From positions 19,995,001-20,059,000 of the forward strand of contig CM040088.1 of NCBI GenBank assembly GCA_022496805.1: DNA of 64,000 nt, written 5' to 3'. The notes beneath the pieces are model-generated. The model was not told where the DNA came from. It was given only the letters and a program-made list of their open reading frames with translations, and ran no database searches. A program made the position numbers and the translations under genes. This DNA comes from Pohlia nutans (lineage: Eukaryota; Streptophyta; Bryopsida; Bryales; Mniaceae). Each line of letters begins with the position of its first letter. The first letter of the stretch is position 1. Of this stretch, positions 1 through 10,936 are shown one piece after another.

Positions 1-423
1 ATACCGTCCCGGATTAAAGTGTAGTTCAGCAACCGTGCCTACGAATCGGCGTATGCCCTTGGACCATTGATAACTCACACTCTTCGCATGCGGCTTGTAA
101 TCACCTCATCCGCTTCAAGTTCAAATTAAGAATGACGCAACGTCTGAGGATCCGGGATTTGAATCCAAAAGTATAACTGACTATCCGTAACCCGGCGTCT
201 CGGGGAAGTCACTTAGTGTAAATTTTGGGTACATATGAGCGAACAAAGGGTATTTAATAGGGGGCTATGAAATAATTGGAATATTTTATTATTTATAATA
301 TATTTAGGGTATATTCCATATATATTCTAAGAATATTCCTAAACTATTCCCAAATTGGTTTTAAAACACCCTACATCACTTCTATAAATTTATAATTTTT
401 ATCTCAAATGAATAAAAGACACC
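1..423. other. Intergenic, no gene seen
   Basis: The first 240 bases are of mixed composition and contain a B-box-like stretch (GGATTTGAATCC) near 155. From about 260 the sequence is AT-rich. No open frame or structured RNA is supported. This could be the 3' flank of the LINE relic that follows. Confidence 0.4.
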
Positions 424-2160
424 CTATCTAAAATCCTGACAATGACATCCCCGGGCCCGACGTTGGAATTGTTGGGAAGTTTTGAGTATCACTGCTGGTA
501 GTTCATCATTGGCATGGAGGAAGCTGCCCACATATTCAGCTCTACGAGTAATGCCACGGCTGATTGTCAGCATGTTGATCCATTCACGAGGAACATCAGC
601 TACCATGTTGGTGTAGTATTGTTCTTCATTAGGGCGTAGTGGGAACCGGTTGCACAGCTTGTCCCACTGTAAAAACGTGGCAGTCGATGTGTCCCAGATG
701 TCATCGATTTGAGACAATCCTTTTTACATGAGTTTCGCTGCGCAGAGTGGGCAAAACCTGAAGTTGCTACCACTATACCACGTCGTTCACCATAGGCTAG
801 TCGTCAGTACCTCGTCTTCATTTTGATGTTTGATAAACTCGATTTTATCATTGATCTTTCACCAAGCCTTGATAATACGGTCCCATGCGCGGGAGCTACG
901 GGTGGCATGGCTCAAAATCTGTGGGACAAGATCCACTGAGATGCAGCGGGCCACATTTCCCTTTTTTGAGGCCTAGTCTGAAGTAATCTAAATCAGAGCA
1001 GTAATTGTAAGTTGGAACACCCTGGAGTCATGGCCTTTAACAACCCACTTTGCTGCAAAGGCATGCAATGCGTCGACCGAGTCAACTAACCTGAATTCCT
1101 CCACTCTTCTTAGATGCGTAGTAGTCGGACTACTTCACTCTGGTGCGGCTGCGGTGTGTAGTTCTTGACTAAAGGAAATCTCGTAGAAAACTCCTGATCT
1201 TCTGGAGAACCTCCCGAGAACCACCCTAGATTCCTATAAAGAACCATCATGTGCTCAATAAAACTGAAAGAATAATAACCACGACTCCGCATGTTCGGCT
1301 AAGGAGAGGTTTATGCATCTGTAATATGCTAACTTCTTCCTAACTTTCTCCATCAGGAACTCATCCACATTTGCGGTATGAAGATTGATCCCAAATGACT
1401 TTCCTATGAGCTTAGATGACTTTCCCATGAGCTTAGAGAGCTCGTTTTCAACGGCCCATTGATAAGGTAGGATCTGGAGCCATGGCGGGGCTAGTTATTT
1501 TGAAAGCCACTATGTAGTGTTCTTCAACCAATTTAAACACAGACTAGAGGCCAAACCAAACTTGGAAATTAATTCAATAAGCTGTCTGAAATTTACTCGG
1601 TGCCTTGGATTGAGAAATTGGAATCATCTGCAAACTATATGATGAGTTATTGACTAAGACGGTTGGACAGTAGGATGCTTTGCAACTCACCCACGTCCTA
1701 TCATGTTTTGCTGCAATGTTCAATGGACCTCTTCTCCACCGAAAAGACCTCATATTCATTGCCATTAATGTTCATTGAGGCCTCAACCTGGTGAAATAGG
1801 AGCTGCATGAAGCCCTTAGGGATTCCCAATGCTAACATCATGCGAAACAGGAACGGTAGAGCAACCGTGTCGTAGGCCTTGGTAAAGTCGAGTTTTAGCA
1901 AAATCATTTGCTGTTTTGATTTCTGGGCCCATGAGATCGTCTCGTGTTGTAGAAGAATATTGTCAAGAATGTATTTGTTTGAATTGGCACGAATGTTGTT
2001 TGATCACGGCTAATAACGTCAGATATCAAGGGCTGAAGTCTTTGCTACAAAGCCTTCGCTATGATCTTGTAAAAGACATTTTGGGCCAAGCCTGATATGG
2101 GTACCTCTTCCCGGACTCTTCGGAGTGTAAAAAATGTCCTTTTGGAAATGGGTAAAATAC
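424..2160 (-). mobile_element. Decayed LINE (non-LTR) reverse transcriptase
   Basis: Read on the minus strand from about 2160 downwards, the translation follows a plant LINE reverse transcriptase but with stops and frameshifts. A segment like FPKG..LHS..E..(R)YPYQA lies at 2060-2150. The clearest block is at 1701-1907, with KLDFTKAYDTV (RT motif A region, catalytic Asp kept) followed by LGIPKGFMQLL and a NINGNEYEVF stretch. After a frameshift near 1700 a degraded FADD-like region (SLQMIPISQS) and FQTAY follow. The block at 424-717 (WDKLCNRFPLRPNEEQYYTN) resembles the post-RT region of plant LINEs. I see no endonuclease domain upstream, so the copy is probably 5'-truncated as well as mutated. 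It is certainly inactive. A poly-A tail could not be located. Confidence 0.75.
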
Positions 2161-2393
2161 TGGAAATTTAAAAAAAATACATGGTGTTATAGACGTGATG
2201 TTGGTACACAACAATCATTTGCTATGTAGTTCAAATTCAAAAATTGATTTTTTTCCTAATTTAACATATTCAACACCTAATCACATTATAGTAGTGAAAG
2301 GACTACGTATTTAAGGTCTTCTATTAAAATAAATATTTTTGCACTTTATTAAGTTTGTATTTATGTATATCATATGGTCTTAACCCCTAAGCG

Positions 2394-2929
2394 CTCAAAC
2401 GACCATTTTCTGGTCGCTGCCCGAATCTAATGGGCTGCCTGGAACAAAAAAATAATTTTTTGAAAAAATAAAAAATATTTTAAAATACTACATCAAGTCT
2501 ACTTTCCAATCCAATTTGAATTATGGCAATCCAAGTTAAACTCCACCGGGGAGAATTTTTCAAAGTAGATCACCTCAACATTGTCTTAGTGTTATAAAAT
2601 TTGCTATTTGGGGAAAGTAATGATGATCCCTCCATCATTTCTTTTGCTTTTTTGAAGTTTATGTACAATAGATAGCCCAACTTTAACCAATCCTACTAAA
2701 TTTTAAACTCTAAAATTGAAAATTATAATTTATACAAATTTTCAAAGGTTAATGCTTTTAAATTCATTAAAAAATGATCTAAAGTTATTTTTGGAAGTTT
2801 GACTGTACGGATAACTTGTAGAGATGATACTCTACATTTTGTCTATTGAACCAAACTTCATCAAACATATGGAAGGCACATATTATAACACATCTATGTT
2901 TTGTCCAATACCCCTCGGGCTTTTAGGAG
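2394..2929 (+). mobile_element. TTAA-flanked MITE, hairpin type (copy P1)
   Basis: A 536-bp AT-rich non-coding element is bounded by TTAA at 2390-2393 and 2930-2933. The left end begins CCCCTAAGCGC and the right end finishes CTTTTAGGAG, imperfect inverted termini. Sixteen bases inside the left TTAA is a hairpin at 2410-2426, CGACCA-TTTTC-TGGTCG. The interior is shared with copies at 9969-10497 and 14575-15086. TTAA target sites with C-rich termini are the hallmark of piggyBac elements. Assignment to that superfamily is inference because no transposase is present. Confidence 0.7.
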
Positions 2930-2933
2930 TTAA

Positions 2934-3654
2934 GATGAAGATGCTATTATATTATTGTCCTTTTAGATTGTGTAAAAAATATGTGCTTTTTGAAAGTTCT
3001 CATAAATATAAAAATATAATTGCACATATAATTAAGAGTCAAAATTAAGCATAGATATGACTAAAACATTGTTTTATCTAAATTTCATGTTTATGAACTA
3101 ATTCGCTATAAATTGGTATCCCGGATTTTTCCTTTTGCTATAAATATGGAATTAAGACAGTTCAGGATTTGAAATCAATGAAATGAAAAGGAATATCACT
3201 ATGTCTAATGTCTCCCTTCCTTAGATATCCTACTTATACAAGAGCACAAGCTTTGAGCCGATGCATCAGTTGGCTCGAGCAAACGACTATGGCGTCATAC
3301 TGCGGTTTTGTGCCTCGAGGCTAGCCAAGGATATGGCAACACCCATGATGCAGCTGGAGCTGGTAGAGGTGGAGTTCTCACACTTCTTGCTCTACGGTAT
3401 GCCAGGCTTGTTTTCCAAACGGGTTCCATACTAGGGAACTAGTGCCACTACCTAATAATCCAAGGATTACTACAGGGGAGATGTTGGCATTGCCAACTCA
3501 TCTATGCTCCCAACGACTCATACCAGTGATGCCGGTTATGGGAAAGCATGTTTACTAACCTGTCCACCACTCATGTTGATGGCGTCCTAATTATGTTATA
3601 GAGTCGTTAAACATGAAGAGTAGGCAAGATGTGCAAGTTAGAGGGGAGGATGAA
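2934..3654. other. Intergenic, unassigned
   Basis: AT-rich to about 3200, then a less AT-rich block at 3230-3560 with no sustained frame. It lies just upstream of the transposase fragment and may be a scrambled part of the same or another element. No similarity was recognised. Confidence 0.35.
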
Positions 3655-4021
3655 TGCTACAAGATATTTTGAGTTATTGCAAGAGGAATTATACACCACT
3701 TTGGTAGATTTTGACTATGATATTGATAAAGTTATTTTTCAACAAGACAATGCTTCTGTGCACACAACTAAGATTGTTTAGGAATGATTTTGGGAGCAAC
3801 TAGATGAGGTAATGGAATGGCTTGCTGAGTCTTTTGACATCAATCCTATTGAAATGACTTTCTTAAAACAACAATTGAGTTGTGGAACCTTATGCAAGAA
3901 GTTTATCCTTCTGTCAATGTAAATGAGTGTAGGAAGCTCTATGCTAACTAGCATGCCTTCTCGAATTGCAACTATTTTGAAAGCAAAAGGGAGATGGACC
4001 GGGAAATGGACACATTTTTGA
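3655..4021 (+). pseudogene. Tc1-type transposase fragment (C-terminal DDE part)
   Basis: The plus-strand translation reads VIFQQDNASVHTTK near 3736-3777, the second catalytic Asp region of a Tc1-type transposase. It then hits TAG and TGA stops and continues with a degraded DINPIEMTF (matching SPDLNPIEHLW, the catalytic Glu region). The end matches SMPSRIATILKAKGRWTGK. The order and wording closely follow the intact transposase at 58485-59504, so this is a relic of a related element. The N-terminal DNA-binding half is not recognisable and no terminal repeats were found around it. Confidence 0.75.
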
Positions 4022-4371
4022 GTGATTTATAAAAAGTACTAAAAAAAATTGAGTCAATATAAATACTCAATTTCAAAATGTTGTATCTTCAAATCTACCA
4101 ATACTATTTGTCTTTGTCCATTTGTTCTTTTCACATTGTCAGTTTACTACAACTGATTGAAACATATAATCAATTTTTTGAACAACTAATCTTAGAAATT
4201 ACATTCAAACCTCGTTATCTTTTTGTTTTCTACAACGATATTCTAAAATACCTCATACGTACACTTGTCACATTCTCTTTGACCTTACCACACTTGTCAC
4301 ACATTCACCCCTAAGTGGTAAGAGTGAAGAGGTTTGAGTATGGATCACAAAGAGAGGTAACGTAATTAGGA
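4022..4371. other. AT-rich intergenic
   Basis: No gene or clear repeat was found. The segment ends at the putative promoter/leader of the NYN-LOTUS gene. Confidence 0.35.
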
Positions 4372-4382
4372 TTTAGGGTTTG
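4371..4382 (+). promoter_or_regulatory. Telo-box-like motif, possible promoter/leader of the NYN-LOTUS gene
   Basis: The plus strand reads ATTTAGGGTTTG, i.e. AAACCCTAAA on the other strand, matching the plant telo-box that often sits near transcription starts of housekeeping genes. It is followed by GC-richer sequence and a CT-repeat leader (about 4630-4645), typical of plant 5' UTRs. The link to the gene 1.6 kb downstream is inferred from position only. Confidence 0.35.
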
Positions 4383-4737
4383 CGTCCCACGCACTTCGAC
4401 CTCTTCGTTGCAGAAGAAATTGTTGAAGCAGAAAAGCAGGAGAATGAGAATTGGTGGCCGTCCAAACGGGAAGGAAAGTGTGATTTCAGTGTGGCTACTT
4501 TTCATTGGACAGATGCAACGATCGCAACACGCAAACGTTGGTTGGATCGAAGCCGTTGCTGCCGGAAAGAAACGACAGATGATGTAAACCGGGGGTGTGG
4601 AAAGAAATCATAGGAATCAAAGAAGAAGGTGCTCTCTCTCTCTCGCGGTTACCTCGATCGCGTGCAGCACAAGAATAATTGACGTGTAGTAGAATTCCTC
4701 AATCGTCAGACTCAGTTTGCAATTGTGAGTACTTGGT

Positions 4738-5165
4738 CCCGGATCGGCGGAATCGGACTCAGCTCATGACTTGTAGGTTTTCATGCAACTTGCGGAGCTC
4801 TTTGATTTTTGAGGTTTGCAACTGAGAGGGGTTTTGAAATCGCAAGGGCGGTATGAGTGATCATGTGCCTATATTTTTTAGTTGTGTTTTAGGCAATTCC
4901 TTCAGCACTTGTCATGAGCTTTGAAGGTTTGAAATCGAAGCGCCAGTGTTTGTATTTCTGTTTTTGGGATCGGACTCGACTCATGACTTGTAGGTTTCCA
5001 TGCTCTTGGTCAAATTTTGCGGAGCTCTTTAATTAATTAGGGCTCTTTGATTTTTAACGTGATGTGCTTACGCAATTGAGAGGGTTTTGAAATTGTAAGG
5101 GTGGTATGAGTGATCATGTGTGTATATATATTTTCAGTTTGCTTCAGGCAATTCCTTCAGAGCTG
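4738..5165 (+). repeat. Direct duplication in the presumed 5' leader
   Basis: Two tandem copies of about 180-200 bp run from about 4738 to 4915 and from about 4963 to 5165. Shared landmarks in the same order are GGATCGG, CTCATGACTTGTAGGTTT, GCGGAGCTCTTT, GGTATGAGTGATCATGTG and GGCAATTCCTTCAG. Each has indels against the other. The segment lies between the telo-box and the first protein-like sequence, so it may be duplicated 5' UTR or leader-intron sequence. Confidence 0.7.
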
Positions 5166-5489
5166 TGTTTATGGCTTTCCGTGTTTTGTGTTGAAGTCCT
5201 GATTGTGCATCAGGGTTGTGTCTTGGGCAGAGACCGGAGAATGAAGAGGTGGACTAGCAGAGGAATCAATGAAGTGCTTGTCTTTGACACAGTGAAGAAA
5301 AACATGTGTAGGGAGAAGGCAATTCAGAGGTTGTGACTATCAAAGCTTTGTTGGCGGCGGCAAAGAAATCGAAGAGGAGGAAAGAAATACACTCTCTGTG
5401 TTTCTTCGTTTTTGTTGTTGGATGTAAGAGTATGTGAGATTCAAGAGCGGGAGGGCTAGTGATGAGTGAAAGCCATAGCCATAGTAGCC

Positions 5490-5677
5490 ATGGCAATCAT
5501 TCTGTTGCAGGGACGAGCAATTCCTTCTCCAGCCACTAGTTCCTCATCGGGTAACCTTTCTTCTTCGCTCACTGTTGAAGCTCAGTTACTGTGGGATTCG
5601 GAACACAACAGGGATACGAGGCGAAATTGTTTGAGGCTCTGTCGAGCAGCTGATCGGCCGTTTGGTGAGCAGCATAG
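5490..5677 (+). CDS. Possible first coding exon of the NYN-LOTUS gene
   Basis: An open frame from ATG 5490 runs to a consensus donor (AG|GTGAGT, exon end 5677) in phase 2. That phase matches acceptors at 5904, 5907 or 5913 leading into the frame that continues to the NYN domain (SRQDVGGRATPEL). The encoded 62 residues are Ser-rich and otherwise unremarkable. An overlapping frame from ATG 5462 is also Ser-rich but stops at 5540. Transcript data are needed to choose, so I treat this exon as a weak proposal and start the main model at 5990. Confidence 0.25.
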
Positions 5678-5907
5678 GTGAGTGGAATTCTGTTCTAGAG
5701 AGAACTTCAAATCCTTCTATTAAAGTGGACAACTGGGTCAGAAACAACAAGTTTGATGAATGGAGAAGATTGATGAATCATGATTTGTCATTAAAAATTG
5801 AAGAGCTACCTTTGAAAGATCTCGGAGACATGTTGTATGATTGTTTTAAGGTAGTTTGTAAGAGAGACCAGACTAGATATCCTGCTGCGTCATTAATGTC
5901 TGAGTAG
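5662..5907 (+). other. Crypton-like domain fragment upstream of the NYN-LOTUS gene
   Basis: An open frame of about 80 residues contains W..NNKFDEWRRLM, then IEELPLKDLGDMLYDCF and KRDQTRYPAASLMS, and ends at TAG (5905-5907). The pattern (W/F..W, then an acidic helix of the EL..LL..F type, then K.DG..Y...SL) resembles the N-terminal SAM-like domain of Crypton tyrosine recombinases and their host derivatives (ZMYM2, QRICH1). No recombinase catalytic domain follows. A strong donor (GTGAGT at 5678) precedes it and in-phase acceptors follow near 5904-5913, so it may lie inside the first intron. Family assignment is from memory of the motif pattern and is tentative. Confidence 0.35.
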
Positions 5908-5989
5908 GTCCAGCCGGCAGGATGTGGGAGGAAGAGCTACGCCGGAGCTCAATTCTCTGAAGCAGCCAAAGCATGAACCCATTCCTCTG

Positions 5990-8900
5990 ATGCGGTCCAC
6001 AACATTAGGGCAATCTTCAAGTTCGGTATGGAACATTCTGTCTCCTGCACCACCGATTTCATTCCTCTCACAGGAGCTTCAAGACGATGCAATATTACTG
6101 AGCGGGGACAGTGACAGTGATGAGGAAGCCATCCGAAGATCCTTTTTCCCTATGGTGCTTGCCCTATGTTCTGCATTGCAATTACTGTACATTACGGATG
6201 CTGTTAGGCTGTGGGTGGCTCGGTTACGGCTTCGATACTTTGATTCACCATTCACATATAGCAATGTTGCTACGAAATTGGAAAGGATTGGCATCTTCTG
6301 GGACATTGAAAACTGCCCTATTCCAGGAGGTCTTGATGCTCAGATGGTGGTGAAGCAGATGCACCGGGTCGGCGCTTCTTTTGGAACCATCCAATGTCTT
6401 CGTGCATATGGCAAGCTTGAGTATCTGACTCGACAGGTTCGTCCCTGTTGCAACATTCGATCTAATTTCTGTGACAAGTTAGGGCTATGAAGATTTATGA
6501 GTTACCAAGATTTTATGATTTTAAAATTATCAATTCCGTTGATCATATTCTGAAAAATCAACAATTCAGATGGAGCCAAATTTTATATCACCAGAATCAG
6601 TGAAGAACATCGCATGTACGTGTTGGTCAACAAACAAGTAAAAGTTAACAAAAAAGCACTCCCCGCATGACCTACTCAACCTGCTAATAAAAACATATTG
6701 CAACTATTTTTTTCAGCTCCGGGAAAATAGAAATCCGAGATGGGTCCGATGTCTATTAACTTGCTATTGATACCAAAAAGATTCCTCGGTAATAGGGTTA
6801 CTCTAAAAAATAACTAAATATTTTCAGCTTCTAATTTAGTGCTCACTGCTCACAAGATAGCATTCCTGCTTGCAGGCACCTAGTTTGCTGAACATGGGGG
6901 TTGAGCTGTGTCCCGTGCCTGATGGAAAAGAATCTGCCGACAAAGCTATAATTATGGACGCCCTGCTGTTTGGATACGATCACAAGCCGTGCCCAACTGA
7001 CACTCCCATGCCAGTTGAGAAAGATGATGCATCCACAGGGATCGGAATTGTGCTTGTTACAGGAGACAGAGGGTTCTGTGCTTTGCTGCGGGAGCTTAGT
7101 AACAGGCACATCACCACAGTGGTCATTGGGAATGGCCATCAGAAAATCCCTCCCATTTTGGCCCAGGCAGCCGATTTCAGCATACAGTGGGATGAAATGA
7201 TGGAGACTCCGGACTTTCGAAGCAGTTGCTATGGCCACCCGAGCGGCTTCAAGAAGAAAGTCAGTATCATGGAGGAAGATGATCATTTCGAGTTTGGAGG
7301 CTGGGATGCATCAAGTTCATGTAACGTTCTTCTCAAATACGAGTCCCAAGGTAAACACCAAGATATCCATATCGCCATTCTCAATGTCGACGTCATCTAT
7401 TATATTAAATGCACATTGTCACGCGATCTGTCACGACTCCGTTGTCACGAAAAGAGTCCCGTTTTCATCCCGAATGTTTCATCATCCCATCCCGAATGTT
7501 TTTCATCCGGTTCTGTTAGACTTTGACCGGCTATCCGGTTCATATTCTCCTACGTTCAATGTTGCAGTGCAACATGAGTGTGCTAGTATCTGTTAAGAAA
7601 ACTAGACTTTGGGTCTTTTGTTTCACCTGGTCTTACACTAGTTAATTATTGTGCATGTGCGTGCTTGAGCAAACTATAGCAGATGAGCAGATACCATCCA
7701 GCTGTGACAAGTCCCATATAGTAGAAGGATGTGAAGATGTGGAGACACTGGATTCCAGTCCTGACAAAGGAATTGCAGGCAGCCTCCCGTATGGAGAGGT
7801 ATGGACTACCATCTGAACAGGTCAATGTAGAAGCTGTCCTCATACTCCCTCTGTCCAGAAATAACTGTCCTAGTTTTTGGCGTGTTTTAACTTAACGCTT
7901 CTTTTTCCAAAATAGCAGTCTCTGTACTTGAAAAACGGCCTATCTTTAATAGTAGTATGTAGTTTTTGTGTCACTCTCATTGTCCGCCCCGTTTGAAGTG
8001 CACAGGGCTCTCGTTTGAAGTATAAAACATCGGACAGATATTGCAAAAAAAATGCCAAAATAATGCCAAAAACTAGGACAATTATTTCCGGACAGAGGGA
8101 GTACCGGTTTTGCAGTATCTTCCTCGTCTTCCTTATCGTCTGTTTTAACATCCTCTGATCAAGTGTATCTGGCTCATCCAGAGGAGGAAAGGCAGGAATG
8201 CTAGTTTTATGGACACAACAACTGCAACAGATAAAGTGTTGAGCAATTTTGATAGCAACTCTCAGAATGGGCACTTCAAAAACGGGCGCTCGTTGTGTGA
8301 TGAATGTAAAGAATTGGAGATGGAGATGACCGCGAGTTCCGAGAGTCCTGTCATTCCAAGTTCCACTTCTAGTGGCAAGGCAGGAGATGTTCGGAGACAG
8401 CCAGTTGACGTTGACAGCAGGAACTATATTGGGCCCAAGGTTGTGGCTCCTGTGGGAGGCAGGGTTAGGATTTTGCGACATCTGCGATGCGAGGTGGCCT
8501 ATGTTGTTGACAAGTTCTTGAAAGGAAAACCCAAGGCGGTCATGACATTTGAACAGTTCGAATTGTTGTATGAACTCGAAATGGGGCATCCTTTGGTTCC
8601 CTCCCATTATGGGTTTGCGAATCTCAAGAGCATCCTGAGTCAAATGCCGGATTTACTTTCCCTGCGCAATGTTTCCTGCGATGGTGCTGATTGGAGAATT
8701 TTTCCTTACGCCAAGGTAATAAAACCTACCTTGAAAATGAGACTTGACCCTAATCTCTGAAATGCAATGTTTAACCCCTAAAGGACCAAAGATTCTCAGT
8801 TGTACAATGACAAATTCAATTGATCATATTGTGAAAAATATAATTCAGATGGGACCAAATTTTATATCACCAATACTAGTGCAGATCATTGCATGTGTTG

Positions 8901-9598
8901 GTCAAGAAATAAATAAATTTGAAGAAGAGGAAGTCCAAATAGAACCTACTCAAAACCGATAATAAAAATATGGAGCCCAATTTGGGCTTCTTGGTCCTTT
9001 AGGGGTTGACGCTTGTAAATACAGTTGTCCCTCTCTATTATGACATGTTTGGGAAGCCTTAACTTCAAGGTAGCAGGCATGTATTAGTCACATTAGTCAC
9101 ATATAGTCACATACATATACATGACTTGTCACATGTGTATTGTTTGAAACAATAATATTGTCATATTATAGAGTGTCATATTATGGAGAGTAGACTACAG
9201 GGACAGTTTAAGGACCCAATCGGTTTATAGACCTCTTAACTTACCTTATATATTGATTATGAGCGATTGTTTGACTGTAACCATTTGTTTTGCAGAGTGG
9301 AGATGATCGGAAATCCCGAGTTAACTTCAGCAGACAAGATCTGCGATGCATTTTGTACAAAATTCTGCACTCTTACTGGCCGCACGGTGTGCCCAAGGAC
9401 CACATAAGTTCAGAGCATTGCAAGCTGACAGGCCGACCATTGGTACTTGTAGCATATGAATATTGGAGGCTGACTGACATGATTCAAAGCATGGGAGACT
9501 TGCTGTATGTAGATGAGAAGAACAAGAACCTTTATCTAGCAGACTCAGCTTCAGAACCTCAGGGTCTCCGGGAAAGGGAACAGAATAGGTGGAATTAG
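5990..9598 (+). CDS. NYN nuclease-like / LOTUS (OST-HTH) domain protein
   Basis: Exons: 5990-6436, 6876-7350, 7683-7798, 8182-8715 and 9296-9598. All junctions are GT-AG and phases agree, giving 624 residues. Residues about 98-255 form a NYN (PIN-like) domain: FWDIENCPIP (Asp105), ADKAIIMDAL and VTGDRGF (Asp213). The last Asp of the usual GDRDF is Gly here. Two LOTUS/OST-HTH modules follow, at about 438-524 (VDKFLKGKPKAVMTFEQFELLY) and 539-610 (ILYKILHSYWPHGVPKDHIS). NYN plus LOTUS is the layout of MARF1/Limkain-b1-type RNA regulators: LOTUS modules bind RNA or partners and NYN is an RNase fold. A role in cytoplasmic RNA control is inferred. The residue 50-90 stretch (VLALCSALQLLYITDAV) is hydrophobic. 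The start at 5990 is the first in-frame ATG of this exon; the frame is open from 5897 and an upstream exon is likely. Introns hold MITEs. Confidence 0.8.
6505..6720 (+). mobile_element. Diverged short TTAA-type MITE in NYN-gene intron 1
   Basis: The sequence follows the short TTAA element at 8775-9005: CAATTCCGTTGATCATATTC, CAGATGGAGCCAAATTTTATATCACCAG (split here) and GTTGGTCAACAAACAAGTAAA occur in the same order. Termini are eroded, so borders are approximate. It lies wholly in the 6437-6875 intron. Confidence 0.5.
7845..8101. mobile_element. Stowaway-type MITE in NYN-gene intron 3
   Basis: A 257-bp element with inverted termini CTCCCTCTGTCCAGAAATAA and TTATTTCCGGACAGAGGGAG, flanked by TA on both sides (7843-7844, 8102-8103). 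The termini and TA target are those of plant Stowaway MITEs, which are moved by mariner-like transposases. It sits in the intron between exons ending at 7798 and starting at 8182, only about 80 bp from the acceptor. A related copy is at 43834-44250. Confidence 0.85.
8775..9005. mobile_element. Short TTAA-flanked MITE in NYN-gene intron 4 (copy P2)
   Basis: A 231-bp element with termini CCCCTAAAGGACCAAAG and TTGGTCCTTTAGGGG. It is flanked by TTAA (8771-8774) and a mutated TTGA (9006-9009). Nearly the same sequence recurs at 34284-34513 and, in pieces, at 40934-41040 and 55229-55453. It is non-coding and lacks the hairpin of the longer relatives. Confidence 0.75.
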
Positions 9599-9678
9599 AT
9601 TTGTGTAAATCTATGACATTTTTCATTCAAATCTGTCCACAAGTAGATATGTACATGATTTCATTGTATTAATTTTAA

Positions 9679-10932
9679 CCCCTAAATGCCACCCAAACCA
9701 AAATCTTATGAATGAAATTGACTATTCAATTCCAATTGCTATGTGGATGATTTTCATCCAATTCTTTTGTGAAGGATTTTGCTTGGTCATGCCACCTCTT
9801 CAAGTTAAATTCAGATCATTCAAGCTATTTTTAGATTTTACATGGGGTCCCAACTACAAAAGAGTCGTAAAAACTGTTCACCACGTAGTGTATTTTGAAA
9901 ATTTTCAGCTTTTTCTGCTTAAACAAAATTTAGGCTATGAATATGACTTCTATTGCAATTGAGCTTAACCCCCAAGTGACCAATCGACCATTTTCTGGTC
10001 GCAATCCAAACAGCAATGACTGCCCATAGGCAGGAATTGACATTTTTCAAGTTTTGATTTTTTGTTTAAATTGGGTGTCGAGATCATGTTTTAGTGCTTT
10101 TTGATACATTTCATTTGCAACATTGAGGTTCACTGAGGAATTTTTCAAAGACAAAAACCTCAATATTGTCCTAGTGTTATAAAACTTACTATTTCGGGAA
10201 ACTAATGATGTTCACTCATTTAAAAAATTTGCCTTTTAAAATTTTAGAATAGAATGTCTAGTTTTAACCAATCATACCAAATTTCAAATTCTAAAAATAA
10301 AATTTGTAATTTTGGTGAATTTTTCTTAAATTCATTAAATGAGTATCTAAAACTATTTTTGGAACTTTGACCGTATAGATAATTACTAAACATCATGCTT
10401 CTCATTTTCTCTTTTGGACCAAACTTCATCAAAGTTGCAGAAGTAACATTTTATAACACATCTAGGTTTTGCCCTTACCCCCTCTGTCATTTAGGAGTTA
10501 ACTAACAAAATGAAGCTTGCCAAGTCTAGTTTCTACTACACTTTGAATGTTGAAAAACTTTGAAAAATGAGTGATTTATTGCTGCTACAAGTTCGGTGGG
10601 TATTACCATAGTGTAGCAAAAAATTATAAATTTAGATACACAAATGATTTTCATTGACTAAACTTTTATTCATTGTAATTTACAACTTTGGTAAAAAAGG
10701 TCGGAATTTTTTAGTAAATTTTGTAATTGATATGAATTTTCTTTACAATCAATTCAAAAATCATAGTTATTTCAAATTTTCACCAAAATTTATGAAAAAT
10801 TTATGATTTGTAGTAGACACGTGGCTTCATCTGCTAAAAATATAAAGTTGGATTCTTGTATAATTCATAGTGGCAAAATTGAGTGTGACACGTAAAACAT
10901 GATTCCACTGTCATAGTCCCAACCTTTAGGGG
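9679..10932. mobile_element. TTAA-flanked element carrying a nested TTAA element (copy P3)
   Basis: Left border TTAA 9675-9678 then CCCCTAAATGCC; right border CCTTTAGGGG then TTAA 10933-10936. Removing the nested copy (9969-10497 plus one TTAA) leaves about 720 bp. The pairing of these two ends is inferred from orientation and shared termini; no full-length relative was seen in the window. It begins about 80 bp past the NYN-LOTUS stop codon. Confidence 0.5.
9969..10497 (+). mobile_element. TTAA-flanked MITE, hairpin type (copy P4)
   Basis: A 529-bp element flanked by TTAA at 9965-9968 and 10498-10501. The left terminus is CCCCCAAGTGACC and the right terminus CATTTAGGAG. The hairpin CGACCA-TTTTC-TGGTCG lies at 9985-10001, 16 nt inside the TTAA. 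The interior aligns with the 2394-2929 copy. It appears nested in the larger element 9679-10932. Confidence 0.7.
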
Positions 10933-10936
10933 TTAA

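Noticed and set aside
4380..4613. 77-codon frame near the telo-box
   Set aside because: No domain, no splice link to the downstream gene; more likely 5' leader sequence.
6843..7286. 147-codon minus-strand frame
   Set aside because: Antisense shadow of the NYN exon.
7870..8643. 257-codon frame on the minus strand
   Set aside because: Antisense to the LOTUS exon and the Stowaway MITE; the plus-strand frame has the recognisable domain and matching splice sites.
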